Of a DNA stretch of 64,000 nucleotides, positions 10,949 to 23,019 are shown piece after piece. Origin of the DNA: Chara braunii (taxonomy: Eukaryota > Streptophyta > Charophyceae > Charales > Characeae). The position numbers and the translations under genes are program-made. How positions within the stretch are numbered: position 1 is the stretch's first letter; the number at the start of each line of letters is the position of its first letter. The DNA lies in contig BFEA01000014.1 of NCBI GenBank assembly GCA_003427395.1, forward strand, positions 1,580,296 to 1,644,295, read 5' to 3'. A model generated the notes under the pieces. That model saw nothing but the letters and a program-made list of their open reading frames with translations, ran no database searches and was not told the origin of the DNA.

Positions 10949-11077
10949 GTCCTCTTCAGGACAACCGCGTCAAAATTGGAATGATACAGAGAAGATTCGC
11001 ACGGCCCCTGGGTTAAGGATGTCACGCATAATTCGAGAAATGTTCGAAGAGAGAAAAAAAAAAAAAAAAAAAAAAAA
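10949..11077 (+). pseudogene. U6 snRNA retropseudogene with poly(A) tail
   Basis: The stretch follows U6 spliceosomal RNA from its 5' stem-loop (GTCCTCTTCAGGAC, 10949-10962), through AAAATTGGAATGATACAGAG, to GTCACGCATAATTCGAGAAA near 11040. The ISL region is altered (GATTCGCACGGCCCCTGGG in place of GATTAGCATGGCCCCTGCG), so the conserved AGC triad is lost. A run of 24 A (11054-11077) follows, and no plant USE or TATA element lies upstream at -60 to -25. Together these mark a reverse-transcribed copy rather than a working gene. Confidence 0.75.
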
Positions 11078-11269
11078 CCCGTCCCGCACCCATCAATGTC
11101 CCGCTGGATTTTTTTTAAACACACACTTGAATTTCTTTTTTCTTTCTTTGCGTAAATCAGCTTTTTATTACAGGGGTTCAGTCCCGAAGGCAAAAATTAT
11201 ATCAATGAAAAAAAAAAAAAAAAAAAAAAATCGATGATTGTAACCTACAGGAACAGTTGGGTTATCGTG

Positions 11270-11500
11270 CCCTACCTCGGGCACAGAGCCCCGTCCGTCC
11301 TTACCTAGTATCAATCGTGTCATACCCAAAACTACACCCATGCTATCAATCGTGTCATACCCAAAACTACACCCTATCAATCGTGCCCTAAATCCTATCA
11401 ATCGTGCCCTACCTCTGGCAGAAATTGATACCCAAAACTACACCCATCCTATCAATCCAATCAATCGTGCCGTACCTCTGGCAGAAATTAAAGCCCCACA
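11270..11500. repeat. Minisatellite built on CTATCAATCGTG
   Basis: Repeats of CTATCAATCGTG with CATACCCAAAACTACACCC or CCCTACCTCTGGCAGAAATT occur at least five times. They are irregular in period and have no coding value. Confidence 0.65.
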
Positions 11501-12824
11501 CTATAACCAACTAGACCCCTCAAAAGTACCAAACCCAACAACCCACCAACACAGTGACTTAGAATTTCAATTGAAGGCTGGACTTTTTTGCTCTCACAGC
11601 CCCTCAAATACACCCCCCCCCCCCCCCCCCCCCCCCCCCCCNCTCCTCTCCTCTCCCCCTCCACCTCCGCCGGGCGTTTAACGAAAATGACATTACCGCA
11701 ATCCCTCGGGAATTTAACACAGACTACTCCTCGACACAAAAAATGCACTATATACCATAAATAGCCCCTCGGTCCATTACAAAACTTACATGTATCTGGT
11801 CTCCAATGTCAAAAATATTCATTCGGAATAATCCAGCATTTTGAATGTATGGCCACAGCTATCAGATCGCGAAACACATTCATAATTCTCTCTAGTGGAG
11901 CGATGGCCATACAGCCAGTGTGAGTCATCAACTATACAAAGTAGGTTTTTTTTTTTTTTTTTTTAAACCAAGCCAAACCGTACGGTATTAATTTAAAGAA
12001 GCCCGTCGGCGATTGTGTGAGGTAGGTGTTCTAAACCTAAACCCTTCGGCGAGCCGACGACACTCAACCACGCTCCAGACAAGAGAGAAATCAGTAATAA
12101 GAAATTGAAATACAACTCAAAAAAAACTGACAGCAAGCAATTGAGAATGTGTCGGGTTGAAAAACACTACCTAACACCGGTCGTTAATAATTTCTTCGCC
12201 GACGGAGAAGAAGAATTATGGTCCGAACAGCAGCAGGACTACCGTGGCAGAGCGGAAAGGAAAAGGGAGGGGGAGGGGGGGGAAGGGGAAGGGAAGCGAT
12301 CGTGAATTCGACAAGATGAAAAAGGAAAAGCGAGGCACAAACGAGAAGAGAGCGAAGTCCACACCCATCATGTTCCAGCTCAGAGCATACTGACTAGCAC
12401 AGAGTTAAATGCATCTGACGGTAATTACGGTCTTAATTGGATGTATCTGAACCCAATTCCGTCCAGAAATAGCGCGGAGTCAAGAGTAATCGTCGCAAAT
12501 CCATAAGACTTTGTGAGAATATTCGTCGACAATGGACGCCGCGAAGCGAAAGAGAAGAGGGAGAAGAACCTTCAAGAACGACGAGAGAGCGAAGGCATCC
12601 TGGTCCCATCGAAAGCGGAAACAACAAGAAACGGTCTAGTATTCTAATATACAAGAAACGCTCTAGTATTCTGGTATTTCAAATACTCCAAAAGCACTCT
12701 CAATCAGATAGTACTCAAATATTCATATTAAACAAAAACATATGTACATATAAGAGAGGAGCAAAACCGTGCAAGCCGGCTTTTTCTGCACAAAATATTT
12801 CGTGAATTGCCTAATCAAGCAAAA
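11500..12824. other. No gene seen; poly(C) run with one N
   Basis: A poly(C) tract (about 11612-11641) ends at an ambiguous base (11642). A T run lies at about 11947-11964, followed by AAACC. I found no supported gene. Confidence 0.4.
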
Positions 12825-12932
12825 GAAGAAGAAGAAGAAGAAGAAGAAAGAAGAAGAAGAAGAAGAAGAAGAAGAAGAAGAAAGAAGAAGAAGAAGAAGA
12901 AGAAGAAAGAAGAAGAAGAGGAGGAAGAAGAA
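12825..12932. repeat. (GAA)n tract
   Basis: Nearly pure GAA/AAG repeat, about 110 nt, lying 230 bp beyond the 3' end of the ABCA gene. Confidence 0.9.
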
Positions 12933-13160
12933 GGAGAAAACCCTACTCTTAAATCACCGCACGAGAAAGGGGCCAGGGTGGCCGACCTCGGACACGGTCA
13001 TAGGCGAAAGCGACAACCCAGCGAAGGAGCACAGGTGCATTAATCAAATAATAATGAAAATAAAATACGTAAGAAAAGAAAAACGAATAAATCAATGTGC
13101 TGTTTTTTTACGAGGGTGATAAAGCAGAGAAGACGAGCCTTAATGACGGTTTTATTCTCT

Positions 13161-16100
13161 CTATTTCTTTCCTGCCACTTTGATGAAGACATCCTCTAAC
13201 GTGGTGTTGGCTATGCCCCAGGCCTGGATGTTGATCTTGGTCTTCGCTCGTTCGATGGCATCGAAGACGTCAGCCAGGTCCACCTCCGACGAGGGGAGCT
13301 CGAATTTCTGCGTTCCTCCAAGGGAGTACACTTTCTTCGCACGGTGAGAGAGAGATAGAGCGAGCGCCTCGACGGCCGACTCCTCTCCCGGCGGGGTCGT
13401 TACTGTCAGGTCGTACGTCCCGCCGTACCGAGCCGTCAGCTCCCTGGGATTGCCGATGCACGCGAACTGGCCGTCAATGAAAATGCCGAGGCGATCGCAC
13501 AGTACCTCCGCTTCCTCCATGGAATGAGTGGTCAGGATGATGGCCCTGCCTCTCTTCGCCTCCTTCACGACCTGCCACAGGTTATTCCTCGACGCGGGAT
13601 CGAGTCCCGTGCTCGGCTCGTCCATGTACACCACCAGCGGATTGCCGATCAGCGAGATGGCCACGCTGAGTCTCCTCTTCATCCCGCCGCTGTACGCCCT
13701 GACAGGCTTCGCCAGCACTCCTCCGTTGTAGAGGTTCATCTTCCTCAGCCACATCTCGATCTCCCGCTCCAGCTGCTCCCCCTTCAGGTTCTTCAGCCTG
13801 CCGTAGAACAACAGGTGCTCTCTTCCGGTCAGAGTTTCCCACAACAGATCGTGCTGCGGACACACGCCCATCACCGAATGGATCGCCGACATCTCCCCCC
13901 GAATGTCCATCCCCTCGATCAGCGCCGTCCCCGAGGTCGGCTCCAGAAAGCCCACCATCATGTTGATGCTCGTCGTCTTGCCGGCGCCATTCGGTCCCAG
14001 CATGCCGAAGCACTCCCCTCTCGGGACAGCAAGCGACATCCCCTGCACAGCGAACTTGTCGGGATTACCATCCGTACCCTTATAAACCTTCTGCAGCTCG
14101 TCGCACACTATCGACAGACCCGAGGAGGAACCCCCCCCCGCCTTCCCCAGAAGGCCCTCCAAAGCGGCTCTCGCCGTCTGCTTCTCCGCCGCTACATCCT
14201 CGCCGACTGGTCCGCCGCCGCTAGAGCCCCCACCACCACCACCTCTCCCCGTCGGTGTCATGAAACTGGGCAACTCCATCTCCTTTCTCCCTCCTCCGTC
14301 CTGCTTCTTACCTCGCTCCCCGCCGAAGCACCAATCGAGGAAGAAGAGCGGACGTCGAGGCACACCGGCTCCGGTATCGACGATCTGATCGAGGTACAGC
14401 GCGAGCAGGAGGAAGATAATCCACTCCACCACGAGAATGCCAATCATACCTCCCACACCGTTGTTCTCGTCCGACAGATTGCTCCACCTCATCCCCTTCG
14501 TCGACATGTAATTACCTACGAACGAGTAATTAGCGAACTCGTAGAGGCCGCGATAGAGCGCGAAAGCCGGCACGAGCTCGAAGGCAAAGACCACTCCCCT
14601 CGACGTCGAAGGGTTTTCAAGAAAGAATCTGAAGAGATACTCAGCCAGCAATCCGGACCCGAAGACGTACAAGTACGCGGAGATGGTGACGGTCTTCGTG
14701 GAGCTGAAAATCGCACTCCAGAGGAAACCGAATGCAACCAGATTGTTGAAGTACACGAGCAAGAAGACGATCAAAATCGACATGTCGTTGAGCGTGAAGA
14801 ACTTGACACGAACGACATTTCCCATCGCGACGAAGAAGAACATGTACACGATGGACACGGTGAGGAAGTAGAGATAAGATATCGCCCAGTACGGGCCATC
14901 GCCAAGCCCGTGCATTTTCATCATCGAGCGAAGGCGGACCTCTTTCTCGTACACGAGGCTGTTGCAAACGATAGGAAGGATGAGACCTAAGACCCAGACG
15001 AAGAGGAGAGGACCAAAAAAGGCACTCACATCAAGCTGCAAGCTCGTACCTCCCTTAGGGAACTCCTTCACATACAACAGCGAAAGCAGACTCTCACTTA
15101 CATTCCTGTTGTTGTTGTTGTCGTTTGCTCCCTTCGCCCACGACAAGAAGGCCTTCGTAGCGAGATTAAAAGACCGAGCGAGTCGAAGATTCCGGTCTGG
15201 CTGACCTCCACCACCACCACTCGAACGGTAAGTGTCGTTATACCATACGTGTAGGTTTAATCCACCGGAGGAAGAAGAATTCTTGAAATCGTACGCCGCT
15301 ACGACTCCAGGTACATACTCCTTCCCGCCCTCTACCTCCTGTTTACTAGGTCTGGCCAAGAAGTACCTGTTGTACAAGTACGCTTCGACGCTGCTACCAA
15401 AACCCTCGGTTATCTTAAGCGCGCCATCGCCGCCGGGGAAAACCCGTCGAAGGAAGTCCAAGTCGAAGGAGGGAGGGAAGTAGGTGTAATTGGCCTCATA
15501 ACAACCCACGCGGAAGCTTAGCTCGGACGACGAATCAACGAACGGCACGTTGCCACCGAACGCCTCTCCGCTCAGATTAGCCTTCCGAAGCTGCCACGTG
15601 GCAGAGCTCCCGTTCGCGAACGCCGCCGCGCAAGAACTGCTAAGTAAGAACAAAGGAGTGTACGGCGCGTCTTGCCCAATGAAAGCTTGCTCGATGATTT
15701 GCACGCCGACGTCCGGATCCATGGCTGTCCCGGCGACTAAAGATGGAGATCCCCTGCTTGCTGCTGCTGACCTGTTGTTGAGAGGTAAAGTCAAAGTCAG
15801 CCCGTTAGGAGAAACGGGATAAATGGACAGGAAGCTTCGACTAGCAGAGGAGAGAACATCAGGCTTCACAGCCTTGAAAAGCAGACGGCCAATGGCATCG
15901 GCTAACGACCGGTTGTAGGCAGTAACCGGTACGACCGTCGAGAAAGGCACTGCAGGCAAACCGGTCGTTATATTCGGCATTTGCAAAAGAGCAGGATTAG
16001 CAGGAGGGTTCTTTATGGCACACCAACCAGCTTGAGCACCGTTCGAGAACTCGACCCCACACTCAGACTTGTTCTGGGGATTACACCCGCATTTGAAGTC

Positions 16101-16302
16101 GTCGCCGCCGAGAAGAACATTGTCGAAGAGAAACTGCAAAGCAAGGAGGAGGACGAAGAGAAGCAGGGGGAACACCACAAGACAGGCGTTCACCCTCCAT
16201 TGACGAGCTTGAAGCCGCAAGTTCTTCCGACTCAGAGCGTTGGCTTGAACAGTAAATGACGACCGCAAAGCTGCTTTCCTCTGCAGTATCGACCTTTCCG
16301 GA

Positions 16303-16307
<5 letters not shown>
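13161..16307 (-). CDS. ABCA-family (plant ATH/ABC2-type half-size) ABC transporter, 1048 aa, intronless
   Basis: The single ABC cassette and the conserved C-terminal [10 protein letters not shown] place this with the plant half-size ABCA transporters. They are membrane ATPases that move lipids or fatty acids; the substrate here is unknown. The order is membrane helix 1 (about residues 40-61), a cysteine-containing extracytoplasmic loop ([12 protein letters not shown], from about 73), further helices mid-protein, then the nucleotide-binding domain: Walker [10 protein letters not shown] (K777), signature SGGMKRRLS (S873), Walker [10 protein letters not shown] (D896, E897) and switch histidine in LTTHS (H928). 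All catalytic residues are present. I chose the ATG at 16305-16307. The frame stays open further upstream, but that part is a translated (GA)n tract. The family is usually about 900-1000 aa, so this is full length. No intron interrupts 3.1 kb. A possible AATAAA lies at 13150-13155, just past the stop. Confidence 0.93.

Positions 16308-16392
<85 letters not shown>
16308..16392 (-). repeat. (GA)n microsatellite immediately 5' of the ABCA start codon
   Basis: On the gene's strand about 84 nt of pure GA dinucleotide runs directly into the ATG, so it forms the end of the 5' UTR. Read in frame it would code for alternating Glu-Arg, which is why a longer frame from 16550 exists; that extension uses no ATG and is unlikely. 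GA tracts next to plant start sites can bind GAGA-type factors (BPC family), but a role here is inference. Confidence 0.8.
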
Positions 16393-16394
<2 letters not shown>

Positions 16395-16547
16395 GCTTGC
16401 TTCCTTTCCGCCTGCGCAGGAGTGCGGGGAGCGACTCCTCTGCACGTCAAAAGGTTGATGCAAAGTGTTCCACCAATTTACACCCTGCACAGAGTTGAGT
16501 GCGAATGCTGGCAGTGGACGTGCGCATCTAACCGCGAGACCAGAGCT

Positions 16548-16668
16548 CAATACATGTCAATGCCCATGTTCCAGGACGCAATACACGTCAATGCCCATGT
16601 TCCAGGACTCAATACATGTCAATGCCCATGTTCCAGGACTCAATACATGTCAATGCCCGTGTTCACCT
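16548..16668. repeat. 31-bp minisatellite upstream of ABCA
   Basis: The unit begins CAATACATGTCAATGCCCAT and continues GTTCCAGGACT. Four near-perfect starts lie at 16548, 16579, 16610 and 16641. It sits about 240-360 bp upstream of the ABCA ATG, in the likely promoter or 5' UTR. Confidence 0.85.
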
Positions 16669-16701
16669 CACTGTTTCCTTGTTCCTCGTAAGCGCATTCA
16701 T

Positions 16702-16704
<3 letters not shown>

Positions 16705-16778
<74 letters not shown>
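16705..16778. repeat. (CT)n microsatellite
   Basis: About 74 nt of pure CT, a second dinucleotide tract in the region upstream of ABCA. Confidence 0.95.
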
Positions 16779-17799
16779 CTTGTGTGCAACGGCGATGACA
16801 CGGCTAGTCGACCTGTTGGCTCTCGAACCCAAACGAACGGTACGATCCCGTCGCCGTCGTCGTCAATCGCTTCGTAGAAGCCGACAAATTACCGCAAGCA
16901 AAGATCGGTCATTCACCCACCGCGTTTAACCGTGCATGCTGCATGGCTCCATGCTGCGTGGTACGTGATGTATGCTGCTCAGCTCCCTCTCTATCCTTGT
17001 CTCCTTGTATTCGACGACCGAGTGGTTATCGACACGGACACCATATCCGACTTTTTAAGTTCGCTTTGCTACCATCTTTCCGCTCTTCGCTCCACTTTCC
17101 GACCTTTCCGACGAACGCCTCCGTCTAATCAACTGCCCTTCCGACTGTCACGTACAGTCTAAGTGATTATTTATGGACGTGCAGCGCCCCTTCACAGGCC
17201 AGACATCCCCATCCAGGTATTCCCGTCATCCCGTCATCCCGCCATCCCGCCCATGCCGCCCATGAGGCAAGCTGTGCCCTCGCACTCGACATTCGGCATT
17301 CGCCACGATGACCGGCGGTCCCGACTCCCGCCGACAGCCGCCTCCCCCCGAGCGCCTCCTACCACACCTATCTCGTGACGTCATAGACAGCGGAAGATGT
17401 CGCGCGCGTATGCCGCCCAGGCGGCTCGCGCCGCTCAACTACCACAGACAGTGCCGCACGTCCAGCCCGTCGACAACTGGCATTACCTCTTGATGCTGCA
17501 CCGCCACCTCCCGCAGCGCAGCTGCTGCTCGGCTTCCGCCAGTCACCCTTTCCGCGGGTGATCTCCTACGGAGGCGGAAGTATCTCAACGACCTCATAGC
17601 CTCGATTTCGTCGCCCACGTGTTTCGGGCCCATGCAGACGTCCAAGGTGGCTGTAGCGGCTTTGTTTTTTCTTGTCTTTTCGAAGGCCCAACCAATTCAA
17701 ATACCTGTCGAATCTGGACGTTTCAGGCCTTTTTTATTGTCATTATAGTATTACGGGGAACCCCGTAGCAGCCGCATCCGTGCTCAAGCCTCCAACGAG
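16779..17799. other. No gene seen; upstream region of ABCA
   Basis: C-rich DNA with a short CATCCCGTC/CATCCCGCC repeat near 17215-17262. Frames here are short and overlap on both strands. The ABCA promoter could lie here but no TATA element stands out. Confidence 0.4.
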
Positions 17800-18075
17800 G
17801 GAACGTGCGGGGGCTGCACCCACCAGCAAGTGGGCGATACCGGCCGGGGGTCAGCCAGTGGCATCAGGATCGATGCTGAACTGTGCCTCCCCTCTGGTCA
17901 CCTCCCCATATGAACATCCGCAATCGCTGCGCAATGCCACTCGGGGGGACCAACGGCATATCTCTAGGTGGCGGGCGCCAAGCTTGCCCAGGAAGGTACA
18001 TGAGGTCCATGGGGATTGAACCCAAGACCTCCTGAATGCCACTTGCGTGCCTTACCAACTGAGCTAGGCCGCTGG
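17800..18075 (-). mobile_element. tRNA-derived SINE (copy 1 of a second family)
   Basis: On the minus strand the head reads GGCCTAGCTCAGTTGGTAAG. The A box TAGCTCAGTTGG (18055-18066) is a perfect match to the consensus, and the B box GGTTCAATCC (18013-18022) has one mismatch. The body continues leftwards to about 17800 and shares GGTACATGAGG and GGCATCAGGA blocks with the copy at 26242-26620. The copies differ by many substitutions, so the family is old. Confidence 0.65.
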
Positions 18076-18198
18076 AATCGGTGATACAAACCTGCCCGGG
18101 CAGGAGCCGATTTCTTTTTCCTTTTTTTTTGTTTTGTTGTTTGTGGCGTGGAGCTGCTGGTTTTGTTGTTTGTGGCGTGGAGCTGCACCCACCAGCAG

Positions 18199-18208
18199 GT
18201 GCTATACC
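18199..18208. repeat. Left target-site duplication of LINE-1
   Basis: The 10-mer GTGCTATACC abuts the poly(T) end of the LINE and recurs exactly at 26232-26241, just past the 5' end of the element. Confidence 0.8.
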
Positions 18209-18786
18209 TTTTTTTTTTTTTTTTTTTGGAAAGATTCAAAATTTNTTACAAAGTCATCATGGGACGAGGCCGGGGACCTCACAATTCGACCCGGAGTTAT
18301 CCTGGCAGCCTCAGCCAGTTTGGCTTACGAGCCAAGCTCGAAGACCCACCTACTGCCTTTAAGTTTTCAATCCAGCTGCTGGAAACCGGGTCCAGCGTCC
18401 CAAGTAATTCAATAACCTTTCCAAAAATCGCTCATGAAGCTCAAGTAAAAGGGACTGCCTATGCAGTCTGTACTTACTAACCAAAGCACTCTTTCCTATA
18501 TACTGCGTGCAGTTCTGAAAAACGGAGCCAATGGTCCTAAGTACCCAGGTTTTCCAAATCTTATCTTCCTGACACCCTGCTCATGATGTTCTTGATGTTC
18601 AACCGAAAACCACAGGGTTCAGTGTAGGCATTCTGAACATCCTATTAACCCATATTCCTTTCTGCTGTTACAATCTGAGTAGACATTCAAATGCTCCTAT
18701 GTGCCCTTCAACTTGTTTGCTATGTTAGTGTTTCTAATCTAGGTCTAAATCGACCCCACTGGCCTCAAAATCGATCCTAGCTCAAA

Positions 18787-21700
18787 CTAATCATGCGTAT
18801 CAAACAGCCATGAACACAACGACAATTTGCCTTCTGCAGAGACNGACGCCAAGCGTTTGTCCTTAGACCATGTTTTCTGGAACCACCATCCACTCTTCCT
18901 TTGCCAATCGGCCTTAATGATTCTACGGAGCTGTTGCTTGATTTGCTGTTGTTGCTGTCTCCGGGGGGTGTCTTCTCCGCGAAAGACCCGGTTGTTTCTG
19001 GCGTGCCAGATTACATCCATCAGGACACCCCTGCAACAGAGAGCTATGTAGCCCCAGCCATCCTTAAACTGCATGTCTATAGGAAGTACACCCGTGAGCA
19101 TCCATGTGTCGGACCAATCAAAGCAACCTCCCACTATCTTAAGCCAGTGGTGGTTCCACCACCTCATCAGTTCATCCGTCAGAGAACAGTACAGCCATAG
19201 ATGGATCATGTTTTCCCATCCCCAGTTACAGCCCATACACTGGATGGGTATATCCATCCCTTTCGTCGACAGCCACATGACCGTAGCCGTAACCAATAGG
19301 GATTGGAGCCACACGATACCTGCATGTTTCTGGACAGGGATCTTAGTCAGCCCCTTCCACAGGCTCCGTACTCCTTGTTTAGTAACCCCTGCTAGTTGTT
19401 GTGTCTCTGCCCTTTCCAGGGCCAGAGTTGTTGCTGTCTTATGTAGCCTTACCTGCTGTAGTTGTACCCCCACCTTAGGTCTGTAGTCGAGCAGCGGAGT
19501 ATACACTCCCCTAACACTCCAGCCCAAAAGGAGGGGTTCAATCCGATATTGGACAGCTGGGCCCAACAGCGTAGCCCCTTGCCTGCCCTGTCTATTTAAC
19601 TGGCGCAGTACACGAACCTCCTCTAAATGAAGTGTACAGTTTACCCTGAGGTCCTCTACCTCTAGTTTGAGGTAGCCTGTTTTTCCCGCCTGAGAACCTA
19701 CTGGTAACCGCCACACCTGGACTCTCATTCCAGAAACCAGATCCGGGCCCAGTACCCGAAACACTTGGGATGGATGGACATCCGATTGAAGCCATGTATC
19801 GGCTGCGTTCTCCGAAGCTGGGTGTAATAACTGTGTCCACGAGGCTGGGATGGCTGCCAAGAGTTCCACCCTGTGTTGCTCCACTCTGTGAAGTCTAGGG
19901 AGTTTCTGACGTAACTGTATCAAGTCCAAAAAACATCCCTTTGATTGATCCCAGACATCCCGGATCTGCATGATGTCTTTTTTAACCCAGGCCCTGCCAA
20001 ACGCTCCCGGGGTATCTGCTGCCGGGAAAGGGCAACCATTCGCTTGCAGAATCCTCTCATTATAAAAAAGAAGTTGATTTAGTACCTCTTGTTTCGTCGT
20101 CGGAGGCTTAGCTTCATTCGGCTTGATCTTATTCCATGCAGTGAGGATATTCCCCCATAACTTCGACTTTAGCTTATGATTGCAGAAGGAAAGCAGGAGC
20201 AAACACAACCAGACTTTAGACTGATCCTTAAGTTCCCACTCCCTTCCCAAGACATACTCTGCGAAAGGCATCCAGATTTTCTGACCAGCTTCCAGTATGG
20301 CTTCCACTGGCCACTTTGACAAAAGAGCTTCATTCTGCTGAAGAGGGTCCAGTACACCCAAGCCTCCTTCTTTCCTTGGGGTGGCAATTACTTCCCATGC
20401 CACCTTAGAGATGTAACCCTGTTCCGCCGTGGCTTCGGGTTTCCAAATGTATCTACCTGCTGCATTTTTAATTCTCCGATATGACTTTTGGCCCAGGCGA
20501 TGCACTGACAGTGGAAACCATAAAAGGGGCATTGCAGATGTTGAAAGAACCAACGCCCTTCCGAAAAGAGAGAGATGGGTACGCCTTTCCCAGCTTGCAA
20601 TGCGCCCGAGCACTTTGTCTGCCAAAATACCATCTTGGATGTCTGCACAATCCGACAGGGAAACTTGAACTCCCAAGAACNTGTCCGCTGTGTTNGCTGG
20701 TACCAACCTCAATCCCCAGTTAACACATAGGGAGTGGGAAGGATGTAAGAAGTAGATAGACTTATCCCAGTTAATAGAGGCCTCAGATAGTACACAGTAT
20801 TCATCTATAATATTTCTTAATTCGGTCAAACAATCAGGACTATTCTTACATGCAACAGTCAAATCATCTGTTAAGGCCCCTCCTTTCCATTGAAAGGCAG
20901 GGGAGAGGTACANACCTTCAATTCTTTGATTGGTTCGAATGTTAGCCAATAAAATTTCCAGTTGGATAACAAAGATCAGCGGGGCAAAGGGACAACCCTG
21001 TCTTAGTGAGCGGGACAGATGNAACTGTTCNGANTGCTTCCCATTCACCAGAACAGTGGCCGTAGCATTGGCGTACATAGTCCTAACCCAGTTCCGGAAC
21101 TGAGGCCCAAATCCCATGTGTAAGAGGGTGGTGTTGACAAAGGCCCACCCCACCTTGTCATATGCTTTTTCCATATCTAACATTAGGATAATCGTGTTCC
21201 TCTTTTCCTGACTAATGATCTCTAATGCTTGTACCGTCGCTAAAATGTTATTAAAGATAGATCGCCCCTTAACGAATGCACCTTGCTCCTCTCCTACCAG
21301 TTACGGGAGCACCGGGGCCAGTATTAGGGCAAACACCTTTACTAACAGTTTATAGGAAACATTCAGGACCGAAATCGGTCGCCAATTTCTGATTTCATTC
21401 TTGTCTCATTTTTTATACATTAAGGAGATCATTCCGTTTACCAAGCCTGGAGGCAAGGACCCTGAAGTCCGGGCCGTATTAAAAATCTCACAAAAAAATT
21501 GACCAAAAACATCCCAGGCTGTGAGGAAAAATTCTATCGGCAACCCATCAGGGCCTGGATATTTTTCCTTGGCCATCTGTTTGGCCGCTGTCGTTACCTC
21601 TTCCAGTGAGATAGGGTCTTCCAATCCAACACACAGGCTGGGAGGGATCTGTTTTAAGTTGCAGTCCCAAAAGGAATGAAATTTCGCCAAGTTAGAATGA

Positions 21701-23019
21701 AAATTATCAAAGGGTCGGCTAGTAGAAACGATATCTTGAAAATAAAGCATTGCATACCTACATAGTGTTTCGGTGTCTGTGGCCACCAAGCCATTGATGG
21801 CAAAGGGGTGGGCAAGTTCTCGCATCACGGGTCTGGCGCTTCGTAATATAAGGGAGTGAAAGGTCTCCTTTGTCATCCTATCGTGTCCTAGTATTCCTTT
21901 AATGCGGAGCCATTCCTGCCAGTTTGCCTGTTTACTAATTTTTAGTTCTTCCCATTCAGCCAATGCAGCGGACCTTTTGGTTGACCAATGGTATTCGAGG
22001 AACGGATCCGATCCATTATACGCATCTGCTTGCTCTATTGTCTGAGACAGTTGTTTTTCCTTCCAGTTCCGCGCAACTGCTTTCATTCTGGAGAACTCAA
22101 TCATTCCCTCTTGCAGGATATCAATCCCTGCATCTACCCAATCTTCATACTTATCAAACAGATCCCTGGCTAGCGGCCAATCTTTCATTTGAGATTTAAC
22201 CCATTGTGGAATTCCTGGGTCCTTCAAGACATTAACATTAAGTCTAAAAGGTGGCCTATGCCTCTCCACGGATTCTTGTGAAATAACATCCAAGACCACT
22301 GGATAGTGATCTGAAATATAAGAAACTACTAGATATGAGTTCGATATACGATCCCAGGGGGCACCCCTGGCGAGAACATAGTCAAGCCGTCTTTTGGGCT
22401 GAGCTATCCTAGAGGACGGTTGAGGGTCTCTCCAAGTGTAACCCGGGGTCTCTGGTTTAAGAGTCTTGTATGCATCCACCAGATTATGTACTTCCATAAA
22501 GGTGGAGAGCAGCATCGCATCTCTCTTGATTGGAGCTACGGCTGGAGAATCAAGACCCGGATTAAGAATACAGTTTCAATCGCCCATAAGAATCAGGTTG
22601 TCTGTGTCTGGAATAAACTTAGGGAGATCAACAAAGAAGTCGATCCTTGTGTTATAATCCACTGGTGCATAGACCGACATAACAGACCAATCCTCATCTG
22701 CCATGGCTAGTTTCACCCAGGCCCAGCGCCCTTCTGGATCTGCGCAGCTGTCTATTATGTCTACTTCCAGTTTTTTATCTAATAGAATTGCCACTCCTCC
22801 TCTGGACCCCATCGCTGGAGCCCAGACTTGGGGACCAGGCCATCATCTGTCAATATCCACAAGTTTGTCCGGACCAATTTTGGTCTCCTGAAGACAGACA
22901 ATATGAGCATGGTGTGAGTGCAGCCAATTTGCCACTCTGGCTCTTTTATGAGTGTCGTTCAGGTCGCATAGACCGCGGACGTTCCAACTGATAAGTCTGA
23001 CTTTATTGGGAAGAGTCAT
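18787..23019 (-). pseudogene. LINE-1 ORF2: endonuclease / reverse transcriptase / zinc finger, four in-frame stops
   Basis: One frame of 1410 codons starts at the ATG 23017-23019. The N-terminal APE-type endonuclease shows SWNVRGL, LQETK, VYAP and SDHYPVV; the LINE nicks target DNA with it. The reverse transcriptase follows, with IRNWRPISVLN, EEQGAFVKGRSIF, LDMEKAYDKV, RQGCPFAPL and the catalytic pair in LTDDL (20863-20868), where the usual Ala before DD is Thr. Near the C-terminus a C-x2-C...H-x4-C cluster (about 19180-19245) is the zf-RVT type domain. In-frame stops lie at 22843-22845, 22576-22578, 21406-21408 (all TGA) and 21301-21303 (TAA). The second replaces Trp in the GDWN motif. No frameshift is present. 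Confidence 0.9.

Noticed and set aside
13524-14990. 488-codon plus-strand frame opposite the ABCA gene
   Set aside because: It is antisense to conserved ABC motifs, His/Arg-rich and without a domain. It is a shadow of GC-rich codon use on the other strand.
16308-16550. 81-residue N-terminal extension of ABCA
   Set aside because: It begins at a TTG, consists largely of translated (GA)n, and the family starts close to the first membrane helix. The ATG at 16307 fits better.
18000-18075. Functional tRNA gene on the minus strand
   Set aside because: The boxes are good but no acceptor or anticodon stem forms and a long body follows. It is a SINE head.
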